A DNA stretch of 64,000 nt from Clarireedia homoeocarpa (GCA_001465935.1 LNKV01000025.1:267609-331608), one strand, 5' to 3'. Counted from the first letter of the stretch, positions 34,930 through 47,492 are shown. A program made the numbers and translations. Notes: generated by a model from the sequence alone, not told the origin.

Positions 34930-37184
34930 TCACAATAACTCAGGCTCATCATCTTCCACCCCACCCTCTTCACTATCCCAATCCAGATCATTCGCCGCCG
35001 CTTCAGCTTTACGCTGTACCTCCGCCAACCCACTCAATTCCGTTATGTAGTCCTTTTCGGTCAGCGCACGCTTGATAAAGTCCCAGCCATCTTTCTTGTA
35101 GGCGTCCACGATTTTGGGCGAGCAAGCGGAGCAGCAATCGTATGATGGCCCACTGATTAACATCGTTTTGAACTCTGCCAGGAAACCTCGGATTTGATGT
35201 GGAACGAGGCCCAGAGGATGGTTTGGTGGATCACGTTCAAATTGCACAGAGCCCGACTGTTGATTGGCGGAGAGTTTAGGAGCTGGTGCAGCTGCTCGGA
35301 GAGGATGTTGGACAATAGACGTGAGTAGCTCAACGAGCTTCGCAGATGCTTCTGGCGCAACACCTGGACGTGTTACGGTACACTGTTGGTCAAGAGTCTG
35401 ATCTTTTACAGACTAAAAGCTGGTCAGTCTTCATGCAACAAGCAGACTTGCAAACAATACTCACATCGGAAGGTGCTACGACATCATTGCAGAAATAGCA
35501 TCCAAGGGACGACGATCCGCCATCCTCAGATGAAACACCGTGCCGCATAACTACATAAGTGTCAAATCCCAGCGCAGCATTCATGACGATCTTCCCAGCA
35601 GCCTTGCCCATCACTGTAGGTAACCATCGACTTTCTCTCGTGTCCATTAGTAAAAAGATTGCATCATGATCCTCTATGAGCTTTTGTAGAATCTCAAAAT
35701 CCATCTTGGTAGCTGCTTCGTCTGTGATTGGGTGCCCAAGCATGGGTACAGACATGACATGGCCGGTACTATCAACCCCCGAGTAAATCTCCTGAAGTGC
35801 TTCAGCAGCTCTGTAAGCTTTCTTGGCGCCACCATCAAGGCAGTCTTTGAAGTCGAATAATGGTTGGCGGACAGGGTTGGAAAAGGAAACAGAGGCATTG
35901 TCAATGAACGTGATCTTGCGAACACCCCATCCCATGAGTAGTCTAGATACGTAAGTGCCAAGTGTTCCTGCGCCGAGTAGAAGGCATTTGGTATTCTTGA
36001 TTGCATCCAGGTCTAAATCGGGAGCAATTCGCCATTTCATGAGTTTTAGATTTAGGTCGACGGCTTGGTCGGCTAGCTGAGTAGGATCCATGTATTGAGC
36101 TAGATTGGTGACTTTTGCACTAAGTTTACCAAGGCTATTGCGCTCCCACCCCGTGACTTTGGGCATTTCCGATTCGTTGGTGTGATCCAAAGAAGGATCT
36201 TGTGTACTTTCCAAGACCAGAATCAAACTCTGGGGATCGTGTCGTTTGGCGTGTGTGTCCCTGTAGCAAAGGATCTGGACCTTGTCCAGCTTGAACCTAC
36301 GCCGGACCAGGACTAACAAATTGCGAAGCATCCAACCAGGGTTATCAGGGTAGGTGGATGGATCGACGAAAGAAACATATTGGTCTTTGGGGTCCACGTC
36401 CGTGAAAAATCCCGCCTCAAATTCTCGAAGTGAGCCAACGACCCATTTAAAGGGCAATCCAGAACTCGACTCATTAGTGTCGGGATTTTCATCCCCCTCT
36501 GAAGACTGATAGACCCTTTTCGCTAGAAAGAATCCGTGTTCTCTCGTGTCGTGGCTGTATCTGAAAGTGCCAACCTCTTCCGCAAGCGCCGACGTCTCCT
36601 CAGGAGTAAGCTTTGGCGGCTGATCAACGCGTTTCCATGCAGGTTCCGAGTGAAGCGCTGGGAAAGCGAACCAATAAGTAAAAGTATACTTTTTCAAGTT
36701 GGCGAATGACAGTATCGTGAACGATGAGAGTAATGATGGAATAGAATAAATCGTGCCATCGTTGATAGCATCCCATATCTGACCTCCCGTTAGTTCTAAT
36801 CACTTTGAGAGAGCCAGCTCTAAGTGGTCACCTGTTTGGCCGCGGTCTGCAACATTGCAGATTTATCCATGTTCTTGAAATCCTCGACAGTGTTAACGTT
36901 CTTTATCTTACCTTCGGCACGAATGTGACCAAGAGGTACTCTGAATAACGATCAGTAGGTAAAATCAAATCGGCGGTGAATATTCACTCATCACTTGTGA
37001 GAGCATTTCCTAGAACTCTCATACGGCAACTCTGATCTGGGTTTGCCGCAGCTCTGGGTTCGTAGAGTCCCAATACTGGGCGAGCTGAATCATCCAACTT
37101 ATCATGATCAATTTTCAGAGAAGATAGAGCAGTATAAAAAGGTAGCTCTATCTCAGAGCTGAAGGGGGCGAACTTGAGCGCCAT
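34930..37184 (-). CDS. ATG7: Ubiquitin-like modifier-activating enzyme Atg7
   Basis: Exons 37184-36988, 36940-36832, 36778-35465 and 35412-34930 give 700 residues. The N-terminal domain begins FAPFSSEIELPFYTALSSLK and contains LGHIRAEGKIKNVNT. The E1 adenylation domain shows the ATP-binding glycine motif LLGAGTLGTYVSR (about 371-376) and ITFIDNASVSFSNPVRQPLF. The catalytic cysteine lies in DQQCTVTRPGVAP (about Cys551), the Atg7 signature. The C-terminus has CCSACSPKIVDAYKKDGWDF and an acidic tail. Atg7 activates Atg8 and Atg12 and passes them to Atg3 and Atg10 during autophagy. I chose MALKF at 37184 over an ATG 33 bases upstream because the family starts close to FAPF. It is divergent from the dCMP deaminase gene. 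Confidence 0.96.
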
Positions 37185-37754
37185 GTCTAACCCGTTGTTG
37201 AATTTTCTCTGCCACAAAGCGTCGTATAACTCCTGGATAGAAGGAAAGGTTCTAACAAGTTCACACGGGTCTCCGTCCCAGGGTCCTTCCTCGATTTGTG
37301 AAATGTAACAATCTTCTGGAAACTGGCCCGACTGATGTGAGGATGTATTGGTCAGCCCTTGATTGTTCTGTCGAGGGATAGAAAAGCGAGATTATCTCCC
37401 TTTTATATTTGTGGGAAAACGTAGATTTGAATGACTCCAAGTTCGATATAATCAGGTGCCTAATGATCAGGTCGATGAATAGGATTTTGATATCCGTTGG
37501 TTGGGATATAGTGGGGGGGCTGCTGATAGGTCGATTCACAGGGATTAACCACTCACATGATCCTTCTCAATCCATTCAGTCAGCCGGATAAACTCCGGAA
37601 AACTAAGAATAGTTGCTTTGAATGCGGCCGCGGCCAAATTTGCTTTATGAGCATACCGACAATTTTTCCCGCTGCACATCTCAAGCCAGCAGTGATCGCG
37701 GATTGTTAGTTGGACAAATACTTTACTTTGTCATTCATAATAAGCTTATCTAAT
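37185..37754. promoter_or_regulatory. Divergent intergenic region ATG7 / dCMP deaminase
   Basis: A 570-bp gap holding both promoters. No gene and no site can be assigned. Confidence 0.45.
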
Positions 37755-38994
37755 ATGCTGATCGGACTGTGTGGAGGTGAATATGGTGAATTACCAGCTC
37801 CAAAAGTCCCCGACTAACTCTGCCCGCCTACAGGAATCTGTGCTGGCAAAAGTACAATTGCACAATATCTTGTCGACCACCACGGGTTCTCATATCTTTA
37901 TCTGCAACCAAGCTCGAGCTCAAAACTCCATACAAATGGCGAGATCGACCAATCTATAACGTCTAATAGTGACGAGACCTCGGCGAACTCAAGAGCTCTT
38001 GTCACAACACAAGAAAATGGACTGCACTCCCGATCAAAGCCACCTTCCAATTCGCACACCTTTAACAGCCCCGACGACCTCCTCGACTTTGTCACCAAGC
38101 GCTGGCGCGAACGCTGGGTAACGGCTGATATCCACAATGAAAGCATCCTCGACAAGCTGTTCCGGCGGCCATTCTTCATCCTCATCAGCGTCGACGCTCC
38201 AGTCTCCGTGCGTTGGCAACGGTACCAAGCCCGCCGCCCGCGGAGCCCCCAGCAGCCCTCCAGCCTCGAAGATTTCCTTTTACGCTCAGACGCGCACCTA
38301 TATGATCCCAACCATGGCCTGCAGTCACTGATCTCACGAGCCACAATCCGACTTCTCAACACTTCCTCCGACCTCGCGCACCTCTACGCCACGCTCGGCA
38401 AGCTCGACCTCACGAATGAAAACCGTCTGCGTCCTAGCTGGGATCAATATTTTATGCAACTAGCCAGTCTCGCCGCGCAGCGCAGCAACTGCATGAAGCG
38501 GCGCGTGGGCTGTGTTTTAGTGCGTGAGAAGCGAGTCATCAGCACTGGATATAACGGAACACCCCGCGGGCTCGTGAACTGCGGCGAAGGCGGTTGTGCG
38601 CGGTGCAATAGCGCGCAAAGCTCTGGCGTTGGATTGGGCACGTGTCTGTGTTTGCATGCGGAGGAAAATGCTCTTTTAGAAGCAGGAAGGGATCGTGTAG
38701 GTGGCGAGGCGATACTATATTGCGATACGTGCCCTTGTTTAACGTGCAGTATTAAGATTGCGCAGGTGGGCATTAAGGAAGTAGTGTATAGTCAAGGATA
38801 TAGCATGGATGCGGATACCGAAAAGGTCTTTGCGAAGGCGGGCGTTAGGTTGAGGCAGTTCACCCCAGTATGTTGTATTCCCGTTCGGTTTTTGCTTGCT
38901 TTGAAATATCTATTTACACCCAAAACTAACGATTTGAATCTCTCTATAGCCGGCGAACGGGTTGATTCATCTAGAGAAACCTACGTTGCATTGA
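37755..38994 (+). CDS. DCD1: Deoxycytidylate deaminase with N-terminal P-loop domain
   Basis: Exons 37755-37776 (22 nt), 37834-38867 and 38950-38994 give 366 residues. Splicing exon 1 to 2 creates a Walker A motif, GGICAGKS (residues 7-14), at the head of a kinase-like P-loop domain that continues to about residue 190 (FFILISVDAPVSVRWQRYQ). The deaminase domain follows, with the zinc/catalytic HAEENA (His282, Glu284) and PCLTC (Cys309, Cys312), plus the CMKRRVGC and GYNGTPRG blocks of dCMP deaminases. It makes dUMP from dCMP for thymidylate synthesis. The two-domain layout is known for fungal Dcd1. The last exon encodes only 14 residues (PANGLIHLEKPTLH). It is convergent with PRP6. Confidence 0.93.
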
Positions 38995-39585
38995 AAAAAA
39001 TCAATACTGACTTTAATTGTGATACCCAGACATATTTAAAGCCCAGACAGGCTTTGCAGGTCAACGAGCAAGTTCATTTTTAAGTCTTTAGACTTTCTAC
39101 GTTACTATTCAAAGATACATAAATTAACCCCACCTCAATCCACTCCCGACTGTGAATTCTCCTCCTTTTCCCATTCCAATCCTCCCCCTTTTCCCATTCT
39201 AATCCTAACCGCTAACTCCTATCTCGCTTGTTCATGCTCTCACTTTTGAAGTTTCTGGTCAAAAATGCTACTCATTCGATGGTACATTCATTGAAGGCGG
39301 GGTTGTAGATATGAGTGAGCACCAGCGGAAACCCAAAAGGTGGGGTCTCAATTTGTGGGTTGGCAGCTCAAATGGGGCCCAGTAGGGTGGTTGAACCCGG
39401 CCCATTACCCACCCGACCCATGGGGCTCTACTCCGCAACATAGTGGTCCGGGAAATGTGATAATTCGGCTCACTTAAGTCATCGATCCGTGATCATCCAA
39501 ATGTTTTCATTCCTGCATAAGCTCCATTACTCCGCTCGCCTAATCGCAATTTTGGGAAAGCTATCATACATACTACATCACAACA
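38995..39585. other. Convergent gap DCD1 / PRP6
   Basis: 3' sequences of two convergent genes. A 28-bp imperfect duplication built on TCCCCCTTTTCCCATTC lies at 39165-39205. No gene is seen. Confidence 0.4.
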
Positions 39586-42518
39586 TCACTCAATCGCCGC
39601 CACAACTAACTTCAAGATCTCTTCTATACTTTTTCCAGCATTCTTCGGATCTTTCGCTATCGCCTGCCAAAATTCTCCGTGTCTCGGTTCGCTAAGTATG
39701 CACTTCGATATCACATCCTCTCGTTTCTCCTATTGAGCCGCATGGTTAGTGGAAGATCACAACGGGGCCGATAGAAACTTACTTCTGTGCCATGTTGCAG
39801 TAAGAACTTGTAATACCAAGCCCAAGTATCTCCAAGGTCACTATCTAGCAAAATAGCCTTTTCGAACCATGTCTGAGCCTTTTCCAACTTTCGCTCTCCC
39901 CATAATATACGGGCAACTGTAACGAAGAGGATGGGATCCGTGTCGACTTTCTTAATTGCTTCAAGTGCCCGCGGTTTTCGCTGTGTCCGAGCTTCCAGGT
40001 TCCAAATGGATTCCGTGTAGAGCAATCCGCTATTGGGTACCTCTTGTAAGGCTTTTGCCATCATAATCTTTGCCTGAGCGATATTATTGGCTCGTCTTTC
40101 GACCCTGACAGACTCGGTCCATAGTTCTGGAGATTTGGGTACTGCTAATCGTGCTCTGTCAAGAACACTACGTGCCTTCACCACCAAACCAGTCCGTTCC
40201 TCGAGTCGTGAATATAGTAGCCAGAGCGGAACAGATTTCGGACAAGCTTTCGTTCCAGTGCTGTAGGCTTCTCGTGCTTGTGGTATCTTGCCTTCCCCTT
40301 CATATATCTGGCCCTTCATCATCCATAACTTCGGAGCCGCTGGGAACAATTGAAGTCCTTGATTTACAAGGTCTAAGGCTGCTTCTACATTACCAGACTG
40401 TCTTTCAAATGCCACACTTTTCATCCATACTCGATCTGTGGGTGCTTCTTGCCTGGCGGTCTTCAGAAGTTCTCTAGCTTGTTCGGGTTGTTGGTTCTCG
40501 GCTTCTAGCTTGACTGCCGCAAGCCAAATGTCTTCGTTGTTTGGATTCTGGTTGAAAGCTCTACCAAGTACCCTTCTTGCGTTATCAATTTCCCCAGCTT
40601 GCCACTTCTCCTTAGCTAGCATCATCCACAGAACTTCACTCGTAGGACGAGCTTCAACGGCCTTCTCGAGAAGCTGCCACAGCGCTTCCTTCGTACCATG
40701 ATTTTTCTCTAGATCAGCGGCAGCCAGCCACAGCTTCGTACTTGTCACAAAGACGCGAAGTGCATAGGCATATATCGCACGGGCTGTTTCGAATTTGCCT
40801 CGATTTATACTTCCTCGTGCGTCTTCCATCCAGATATCTTTTCGGTCATCATCTTCATCCAATCCCCAACCCAGCGTTTCGCGAATGATATTGCCACAGG
40901 TCAATATCGCCCCTTCTTCCTCACATTTTTCTGCCTCTGTGATCCAATCTTCTCTCTTTAGCATCGCAGATTCCTTGGCTAAGGCCTGAACAGCACGTTT
41001 CATAACATTGATCTTATTAGCGGTACCCATCTGCTCCCCGAGACGTGCTGCAGCTATCCAAATTTCATGCGATGTTGGAATAGCCTTTCGAGCTTTATTA
41101 AGAACTTTCTGTGCATTCTCCGACGTCTCGAGCCGCGCGAGAGCCAACCACAGCTCAACTGAGAGTGGAATAATCTCAGTCGCCTTTGCGAGAAGCAGGC
41201 GCGCATCATCGGGGTCTTCCTCCAGGTTGACAGCTTCTTTCCACAACATGACTGACTGTGGAATATGATCCAAGGCATGTCTAATCACCCGCTTCTTCGC
41301 CCTCGCTTCTGTCTCTAGTTTCATAGCTTCTATCCATAACCGCACAGAATGGTCGTTATTCTTGATAGCATTAGCAGCAATGATCTTGGCATTGTGGTTG
41401 TCGTTCAATCGAATATTTTCCAGCCACACGTCCTCACTCTTGGGGCAGTGTTCACAACCTCGCGCAATAACGTTTCGAGCGGCGACAGTTTTGCCTGCCA
41501 ATTCTTCCAGACGGGCCGCTGCAATCCATCCAGGGGCATGCTTAGGATTAGTTCGAATAACCGATTCCAATAGGACGCGTACACGCTTGATATCGCCAAC
41601 ACTATTTTCCCCTTCGTTGATTTGTGATTTGGCGAGACTTGTAAGGTAGCCTTTGGGGTCGATGTTGGTCGCACTTCCAGCAACCGAGTCCGTTCCCTGA
41701 GAAGCTTGATCAAGTCTCACTTTAAGAACTTTGTCTCGAGCTGCACCGATATCCGCAAAGTTCGTCATTGTTCCGTCCGCTCCCTCACTTACAGAGCTCG
41801 CTCCACCATCATCCATTACTGTCGTTCCTAATTCTGTCGAGTCTCGCGCGCCAGCAATAACACTGTCGGGCACTGCATAGAACCTCTTTCTTAATTCTTG
41901 CTTATTTCGTCTGTTCTTGCCCGTAAGATCTCCCACCTCTGGCAGGTTCGCCCAATCCTCGTCACTAACCGTTCCTAAAGCTCTTTTCAGGTCCGCAAAT
42001 TGTTGTTGAATCTTAGGATTGTTCCGTTCGAACTCTTCTCGTTCTGCCTTCTCTCGGGCTTCCCTGTAAGTAGAATGGTCGGTAATCTGCTCATCTATTT
42101 TCAAATGATAAACTAAATGTAATGGAGATTTTGGAATCATGATAGAGGGGTAAACCAACCTTCGTATTTTTCGCCGCCTGTCCATCTTCTCATCTACCTC
42201 CTGGTAAATCCTGTCGGCTTCATCATCGTCCTTGTCGTAAACACCACCAGAGAACAATCCCACTTCATTATCCGGATCTTGGAAGCGCTCATCATCCTCA
42301 TCGTCATCTTTCTTCTCCGTAGCACCATAAGCTGTAGGGGCTGCTTGACCAAGTTGAGCAGCACGCTTCGCAAGAGCTTCTTTGATTTGATCTTCGCTAG
42401 GACCTTCACGCGCTGGACCAAGATCTGATCTTGTTGTGAAACCTGTGGCACCTCTACCTAGACCAGCGACATAATTTTCTGGTGCTTTCTGACTCAGGAA
42501 ATCGCGTCGTCCAGACAT
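39586..42518 (-). CDS. PRP6: Pre-mRNA splicing factor Prp6 (U4/U6.U5 tri-snRNP)
   Basis: Exons 42518-42160, 42063-39783 and 39729-39586 give 927 residues. The N-terminus has the PRP1/Prp6 N-terminal block: DFLSQKAPENYVAGLGRGATGFTTRSD, then DEDDERFQDPDNEVGLFSGGVYDKDDDEAD. The body is a long run of HAT/TPR-type repeats, each with the pattern 'P-x-S-x-x-LWL-x-A-x-x-LE'. The C-terminal exon gives KREDVISKCILSEPRHGEFWQ, the conserved Prp6 end. Prp6 bridges U5 and U4/U6 snRNPs. Intron 1 is 96 nt, has no stop in frame and uses donor GTTGGT, so unspliced message would stay open; removing it restores RRRKIRREAREKAE. The short last exon is easily missed. Confidence 0.95.
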
Positions 42519-43743
42519 TTTGGCACGAAAGGATATATTGTGTTAATTCAAAATGAACTGGGGAGGCCAAAAGTAAAAAGACGTCGGACATGCAAGGCTG
42601 AGAATAGAGCCGCCTAGAAGCCGTTTGACGTGAAAGCTAAAAGGCTAAGGTTACGGGAGGCAAAAGTGCCATTTGCTTTTAAACTACGGTGATCAGTTGC
42701 CTCCAGAAGTGCCATCCTATTGTGCCTCGCATGCTTACATAAATCTCGTTTATGTTCATTAAGAGTCAGGGGAATGCACCTTTTAACCAATGCCACATAT
42801 CTAGTAAGCCAAGAGTTGCAAGTTACTTTCTTTTTTGAGGAAGCTTGAGGCTCATCAATTATTAATATCATCTTAGTAGCTACCATCTATGAGCTTTATT
42901 TCAACCTCACTTTCGGAGACGTGATATGTTTATAATTCACCCCTGAGCGCACTTCTCCCACTCAGTAAGAGAGTATATCAGCTGCAGGAGCATCAGGATA
43001 CCACCATTGACTCCGAGTCCGCCGAAGTGGGAGGTACAAATAGATATTGTGCAGCAATATGTATGTTTCCTACCCTTGTCGCTTGCACTGATTAGATTAA
43101 CTAGCTTCGTATATAACTTTTACTCAATATTCCCTTTAACTTTCATCTTGAATTCACTGAATCTGGCATCACGGAATGTCGGCTTCAGGAATAGAAAAAT
43201 GCCTGACTGTTGTGGAACGCGCGTTTTCCTATTTGGGAGGGGGGGGGTTAAATTCTGACGCTGCGAGGTATTTATGTTCAAGAAGAGCTCAATGTGATGA
43301 GCTTCAAGTAAATTAACCCCCAAATAGTTATATGATATGTGTCGTAGAATATAAAGTATGAGTATAAGAAATAACCCAATGCTAAGAAGAGATGACACTC
43401 CTTTGTCAGCAATATTCATGAAGACAACTATGCTATAGTGTCTGAAATGTATTAAACTTAATGGTCTGAGACAACAAGACACATAAGAACTACACTTGCG
43501 TACTTTTGCGAACGTGGAACAACAACCTTGAGGCTAGATTGAGGTGAACTCGCTGGAGTGTGATAAGCTAGATTATGCGGGTTGGTTGTGCCTATTCCCC
43601 ACAATCAGGACACGAGAGTTGAGATCTTACCTTGGGCTATAGACATTCCTGCATGATGTCCTGCCTGATGTCCCGGCCGCTAAGTGCTAGCTCAACTCAT
43701 AATGCTAGTATACAAATTGCTATTCCCGCATTTTCCTAGACTT
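42519..43743. other. 1.2-kb gap between PRP6 start and mitoribosomal gene end
   Basis: No gene is supported; only short frames with no splice pattern. A G-run of nine lies at about 43239-43249. Confidence 0.4.
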
Positions 43744-44514
43744 CTAAAGTGGACCAGGCCTGTATTGATTGTAAATATCCGCACGTTGCCTCATCTTGTA
43801 TAATATCGCAGGATGCCTATGCACACTTGGCATCAAACCCATACCGATAGACCTGCGTATAGCCTTCGCAATCTTTCTCTGGTTCACCGGCCTCAAGCCT
43901 GTCTCCTTGCTCCCTTTAATCCTGCCCATCGTCGTCATGTATTCGGATAATACAGAGAAGTTCTACAAAAGTTCCCCACTGTAAGTATTTGATCGTGATA
44001 ACATAATCTCCTCCGAAAACACCGGATAATCAATGAATTAGCCCACCTTATACTGCTCCAAAGGCTTGAATTTAAGCACATCAAAAACATCTAGTGTAAT
44101 CCTATCCTTCTTCCTCCACTTCGCCATCTCTACATCGCTCAAATCATGCGGCGCATAAACATCCCCTGCTTTCCACTTCCTCGTGATTAGCTTGCTCAGA
44201 TCGCCTCTTAAAGTGTGTGCGTCGATGTCATCAATAGTATCTTGTCTGCTTGGGATTCTCGGCGGTCCACTTCGATTCTTCAGCATTTCTAATGCAAGTT
44301 TCCTTTGTTTTGTCTCAGCTATCAAACGTGTAACAGCATCAAGTGAGCTCTGATTGTTTGTTAGGGATGATGAAGCCGTTGGTGGATCTGTGATGAATGA
44401 ATGAGTGAGGGGAACTTTTGTTGTGAGATTAGAAAAATGTACCAGCATATTCCGCCCGTGTAGTAGAGAAGGGTAGTCGTAGATTCGGTTTTGATGCAGC
44501 AATCTGTACCGCAT
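43744..44514 (-). CDS. RSM18: Mitochondrial small-subunit ribosomal protein bS18m
   Basis: Exons 44514-44047 and 43962-43744 give 228 residues. The C-terminal third carries the bS18 signature: DVLKFKPLEQYKNFSVLSEYMTTMGRIK, then TGLRPVNQRKIAKAIRRSIGMGLMPSVHRHP, where the RxxxxxN..Q..I..AI.RAR-like block contacts 16S-type rRNA. The N-terminal part is basic with few acidic residues and probably includes a mitochondrial targeting sequence. The splice site is placed so that EQYK joins NFSVLSEYM, as expected for the family. It is divergent from IMP3 with only 235 bp between start codons. Confidence 0.93.
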
Positions 44515-44749
44515 TGAGACACTGTAATCGTGGAGGCATATCGATGAAGTCTGAGCCGCTGCTGTTCAGTTCAAATCCAATGTTACGAATTGGATATCCC
44601 AAAATAATTTGGCGGCGGCATGTCGCTACGGATAAAGGTTTATCCGAGCATCCTGGAAAAATAAATTATTTTGGTAACATTACTTGCACGATTGTTCATC
44701 ACTCTTTTCACTGACGAAGGAACGATCACACTCGTAAAAATACTACACA
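44515..44749. promoter_or_regulatory. Compact bidirectional promoter, RSM18 / IMP3
   Basis: Only 235 bp separate the start codons of a mitoribosomal gene and a ribosome-biogenesis gene. The centre is AT-rich with AAATAAATTATTTTGG-like sequence and a GGCGGCGGC patch at 44610-44620. I do not see a clear PAC or RRPE element. Confidence 0.55.
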
Positions 44750-45406
44750 ATGGTTCGGAAACTCAAGCATCATGAGCAAAAGCTCTTGCGCAAAGTCGAT
44801 TTCACTACTTATACATCGGATAACAATCATCGAGATGCAGCTGTGATTAGAAGATATGCGATTCAAAAACCTGGGGACTATCAGAAATACAACAGGTTAT
44901 GTGGTGTAAGCTTTTCCTCCTTATTTTTTCTTGCTATACTCATTCTTCTTTCCCTTATAAACTGCTCTGTGAGCCAAAGAAACACACTAACTCTCCTACA
45001 GTCTCTCAGACAACTTGCCCACAAGCTATCGCATCTCCCACCTGATTCCGCTGTTCGCCTCAAGCATGAAGAACTTCTTCTCTCCAAGCTTCACGACATG
45101 GGTATACTTCCAAGCAACGCTTCAACCTCCAAGCTATCTTCAGTAGAAAATCACGTAACAGTATCGGCCTTCTGTAGGCGGCGACTACCCGTTGTGATGA
45201 CTCGATTACGGATGGCCGAAACAGTGCAGGCTGCGACTAAGATCATCGAGCAAGGACATGTACGGGTAGGGACAGAAACTATTACCGATACGGCTTTCCT
45301 GGTCACAAGGAGTATGGAGGACTTTGTTACATGGGTGGATGGCTCTAAGATTAAGAGGAATATCCTGAAGTATAGGGAGAAACTGGACGATTTCGATTTG
45401 TTGTAA
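44750..45406 (+). CDS. IMP3: U3 snoRNP protein Imp3
   Basis: Exons 44750-44905 and 45002-45406 give 186 residues, the expected Imp3 length. The start MVRKLKHHEQKLLRKVDF and QKPGDYQKYNRLCGSLRQLAHKLSHLPP are diagnostic. An S4 RNA-binding domain follows (FCRRRLPVVMTRLRMAETVQAATKIIEQGHVRVGTE), then the conserved C-terminus DFVTWVDGSKIKRNILKYR. Imp3 joins Mpp10 and Imp4 in the small-subunit processome and helps U3 snoRNA pair with pre-rRNA. The 96-nt intron has donor GTAAGC. Nucleolar. Confidence 0.96.
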   Translation: MVRKLKHHEQKLLRKVDFTTYTSDNNHRDAAVIRRYAIQKPGDYQKYNRLCGVSFSSLFFLAILILLSLINCSVSQRNTLTLLQSLRQLAHKLSHLPPDSAVRLKHEELLLSKLHDMGILPSNASTSKLSSVENHVTVSAFCRRRLPVVMTRLRMAETVQAATKIIEQGHVRVGTETITDTAFLVTRSMEDFVTWVDGSKIKRNILKYREKLDDFDLL

Positions 45407-46686
45407 TGACTACGATATGTTGAAACTTTGTCGGAGTTATGGTTGGGAAGACTGGCTGGGTTTGAGTGGCGTTGGGGTTTCTTGGGAAGTTCGTTCTCAT
45501 TTTCGAGACCAATCTAGCTGGAGCTACAAAAAACATGCCTGCAGGGAATTTGAGTACTAGGGAGCTCAACCAGCAGCTTTATCACGCACACAAACTTGTA
45601 TACCTTCGTCTCCAGATTCAGCGGTCGAAGTTGCAGCTGCCACACGTGCCAATCTATGCCCTACTTTGGAGTAGAGATTCTATCAGTATTTCCTCCGCGA
45701 TTGCGCTTCCGTTTCGTTGTGTCCTACGATTTCTATGGCTTCTGCAATAGTATTTGCTCTATATGGCTTATACCTAGTTTACCATATAATTCGTCGCAAG
45801 CCCTGTGCGTGACGGTTAAAACTGAGGACAGACACTGCATAATCTGGATTATTTTTAGGCAGATTAGCATCACTGAAATGCTCCATTGAAACATCTTAGA
45901 GCACAAGTAGCTAGCGTAGCCACCAAGAGGCCAATAAATAGCATTAGCCAGGGTGAGAGGCGTAACATCTGGAGTTCGTTTAATTGGGTTGGTTGCCAAT
46001 GCCACTCATGACAAGAAATGCCAGAAACATAGATATTTTGCAACAAAACATTTTGAAAACATTACCCGACTGGGAAAGGATATATACGCAACTGGTGTTT
46101 GATTTTTCCTGCCTGACGGTCTATTCAAGTTTCTTAAGAGAGTGGGTAGAATTAGTGAAAGAATAAGATCGGGGGAGATTGTATATCAACTAACAACTCG
46201 AGCTCGTGGCAAGTCTTGCAATCCCGGAAGATAGTGAATATTGGGACTCATCGAGTAGTTATCTCAGGCTGCCTTGTGACGAAAAGCGTAAATTAGGTCA
46301 GATGACTTGCTCAAATATTCACTCATCAATATCGATGCCAAAGAACGGAGCGTTCCAGAAACAAGGTATCCTGTGTCATAACGACACTTAACACTGCGGC
46401 TCCAAGTTCTTCAACGAGCTTCGGTCGTTGGTAAAAAAACAGCTACGTATCAGTCCTAGGCTTCTAGCAAACCATATCGACTTTCATTGCAAAGAGGTTA
46501 GATATTGCTAGACGCTACGAAGTGAAGATAGATAGATCTTGTCCAGGATATTCTCGAATCTAGTATGTCTTGATCTTCTACCTACTCGAAGTCGCCGAAT
46601 CAAGTTGCTGCAGTACTCTAACCATATCAATTTTAATAGGCGAATACTCGTGGATACGCGGCACTAAATCTACTCATTACTATAAG
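45407..46686. other. Gap downstream of IMP3
   Basis: About 1.3 kb with only short open frames in several phases and no recognisable domain. Composition is AT-richer than the genes to the left. Confidence 0.4.
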
Positions 46687-47492
46687 ATGGATACCGAGAT
46701 GGAGAAATTTAAAGCTCGGTGTCCTGTCTTTCGCAATGAGCAACCTTCGGAGAATGATATTACCTCAGATTCCGTAGCAACGGGTATGATACCATTCATG
46801 ATACCGCCATCTAGCAGTTTGTTATTGTTCGAAATTTGTCAGCTACTGATTGTAATCCGTAAATAGGCAGCGATCTATCGTCTGTTAGGGACACATCACC
46901 TTCGAATAAAAACAGTGTGGAATTTATGGAGGAATTTGAGGGTCCTTCTATAAATGAAGGTGAAGGTAGCATTCTCCGAAGAGCTGTCCAAACATAACAA
47001 CGCTGATCTTGACTGTACCCAGCACTTACCAGCGCCAAAGTCTATACACCTTACGAGGATCATGATCTCAAGCAAAGAGACTCTAAAGATAACACCTTGG
47101 CCTCTGACATATCTCTTCTGTGCAAGGCCAGGGCTCTCGAGTTCAACAATAGGAGAGCAGCTTCAGCAAAGAGTCTTCGAATAGCGCTTGCGGAAAAGCT
47201 GTTAGCTGAACAAAGTGCAAAACATCAGCGGGCAGAGCAAGAGCTGATGGAAGTTGAGAAAGAAGAACTTGACGAGAACATGAAGATCGAGAAAGACTTG
47301 GGGCCACAGTCCAGCTTCGAGAAGAAATTAGTGAAGTACTGGGAAAGGTGTGCTGCTGCGAGAGGCAAAGCTGAAGTAACGGCTGATGAATTTAACACGG
47401 GAGGTGACAGGACGGGAATCGATGTTGGTGTGAGAAAGATTCTGGATGAGTTGATTCATGGTCGCGTTGCGGCACTTGGGTCGGTGGAGTAG
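46687..47492 (+). CDS. Predicted small helical protein, unknown function
   Basis: A three-exon model, 46687-46783, 46867-46965 and 47041-47492, gives 215 residues. The frame is continuous through donors GTATGA and GTAGCA and acceptors ATAG and AAAG. The first 90 residues are acidic and disordered; the rest is a coiled-coil helix (RRAASAKSLRIALAEKLLAEQ... KHQRAEQELMEVEKEELDEN) followed by FEKKLVKYWERCAAARGKAEVTADEF. No known domain is recognised. The weak splice sites make the first two exons uncertain, but the third has good coding character. Confidence 0.5.
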
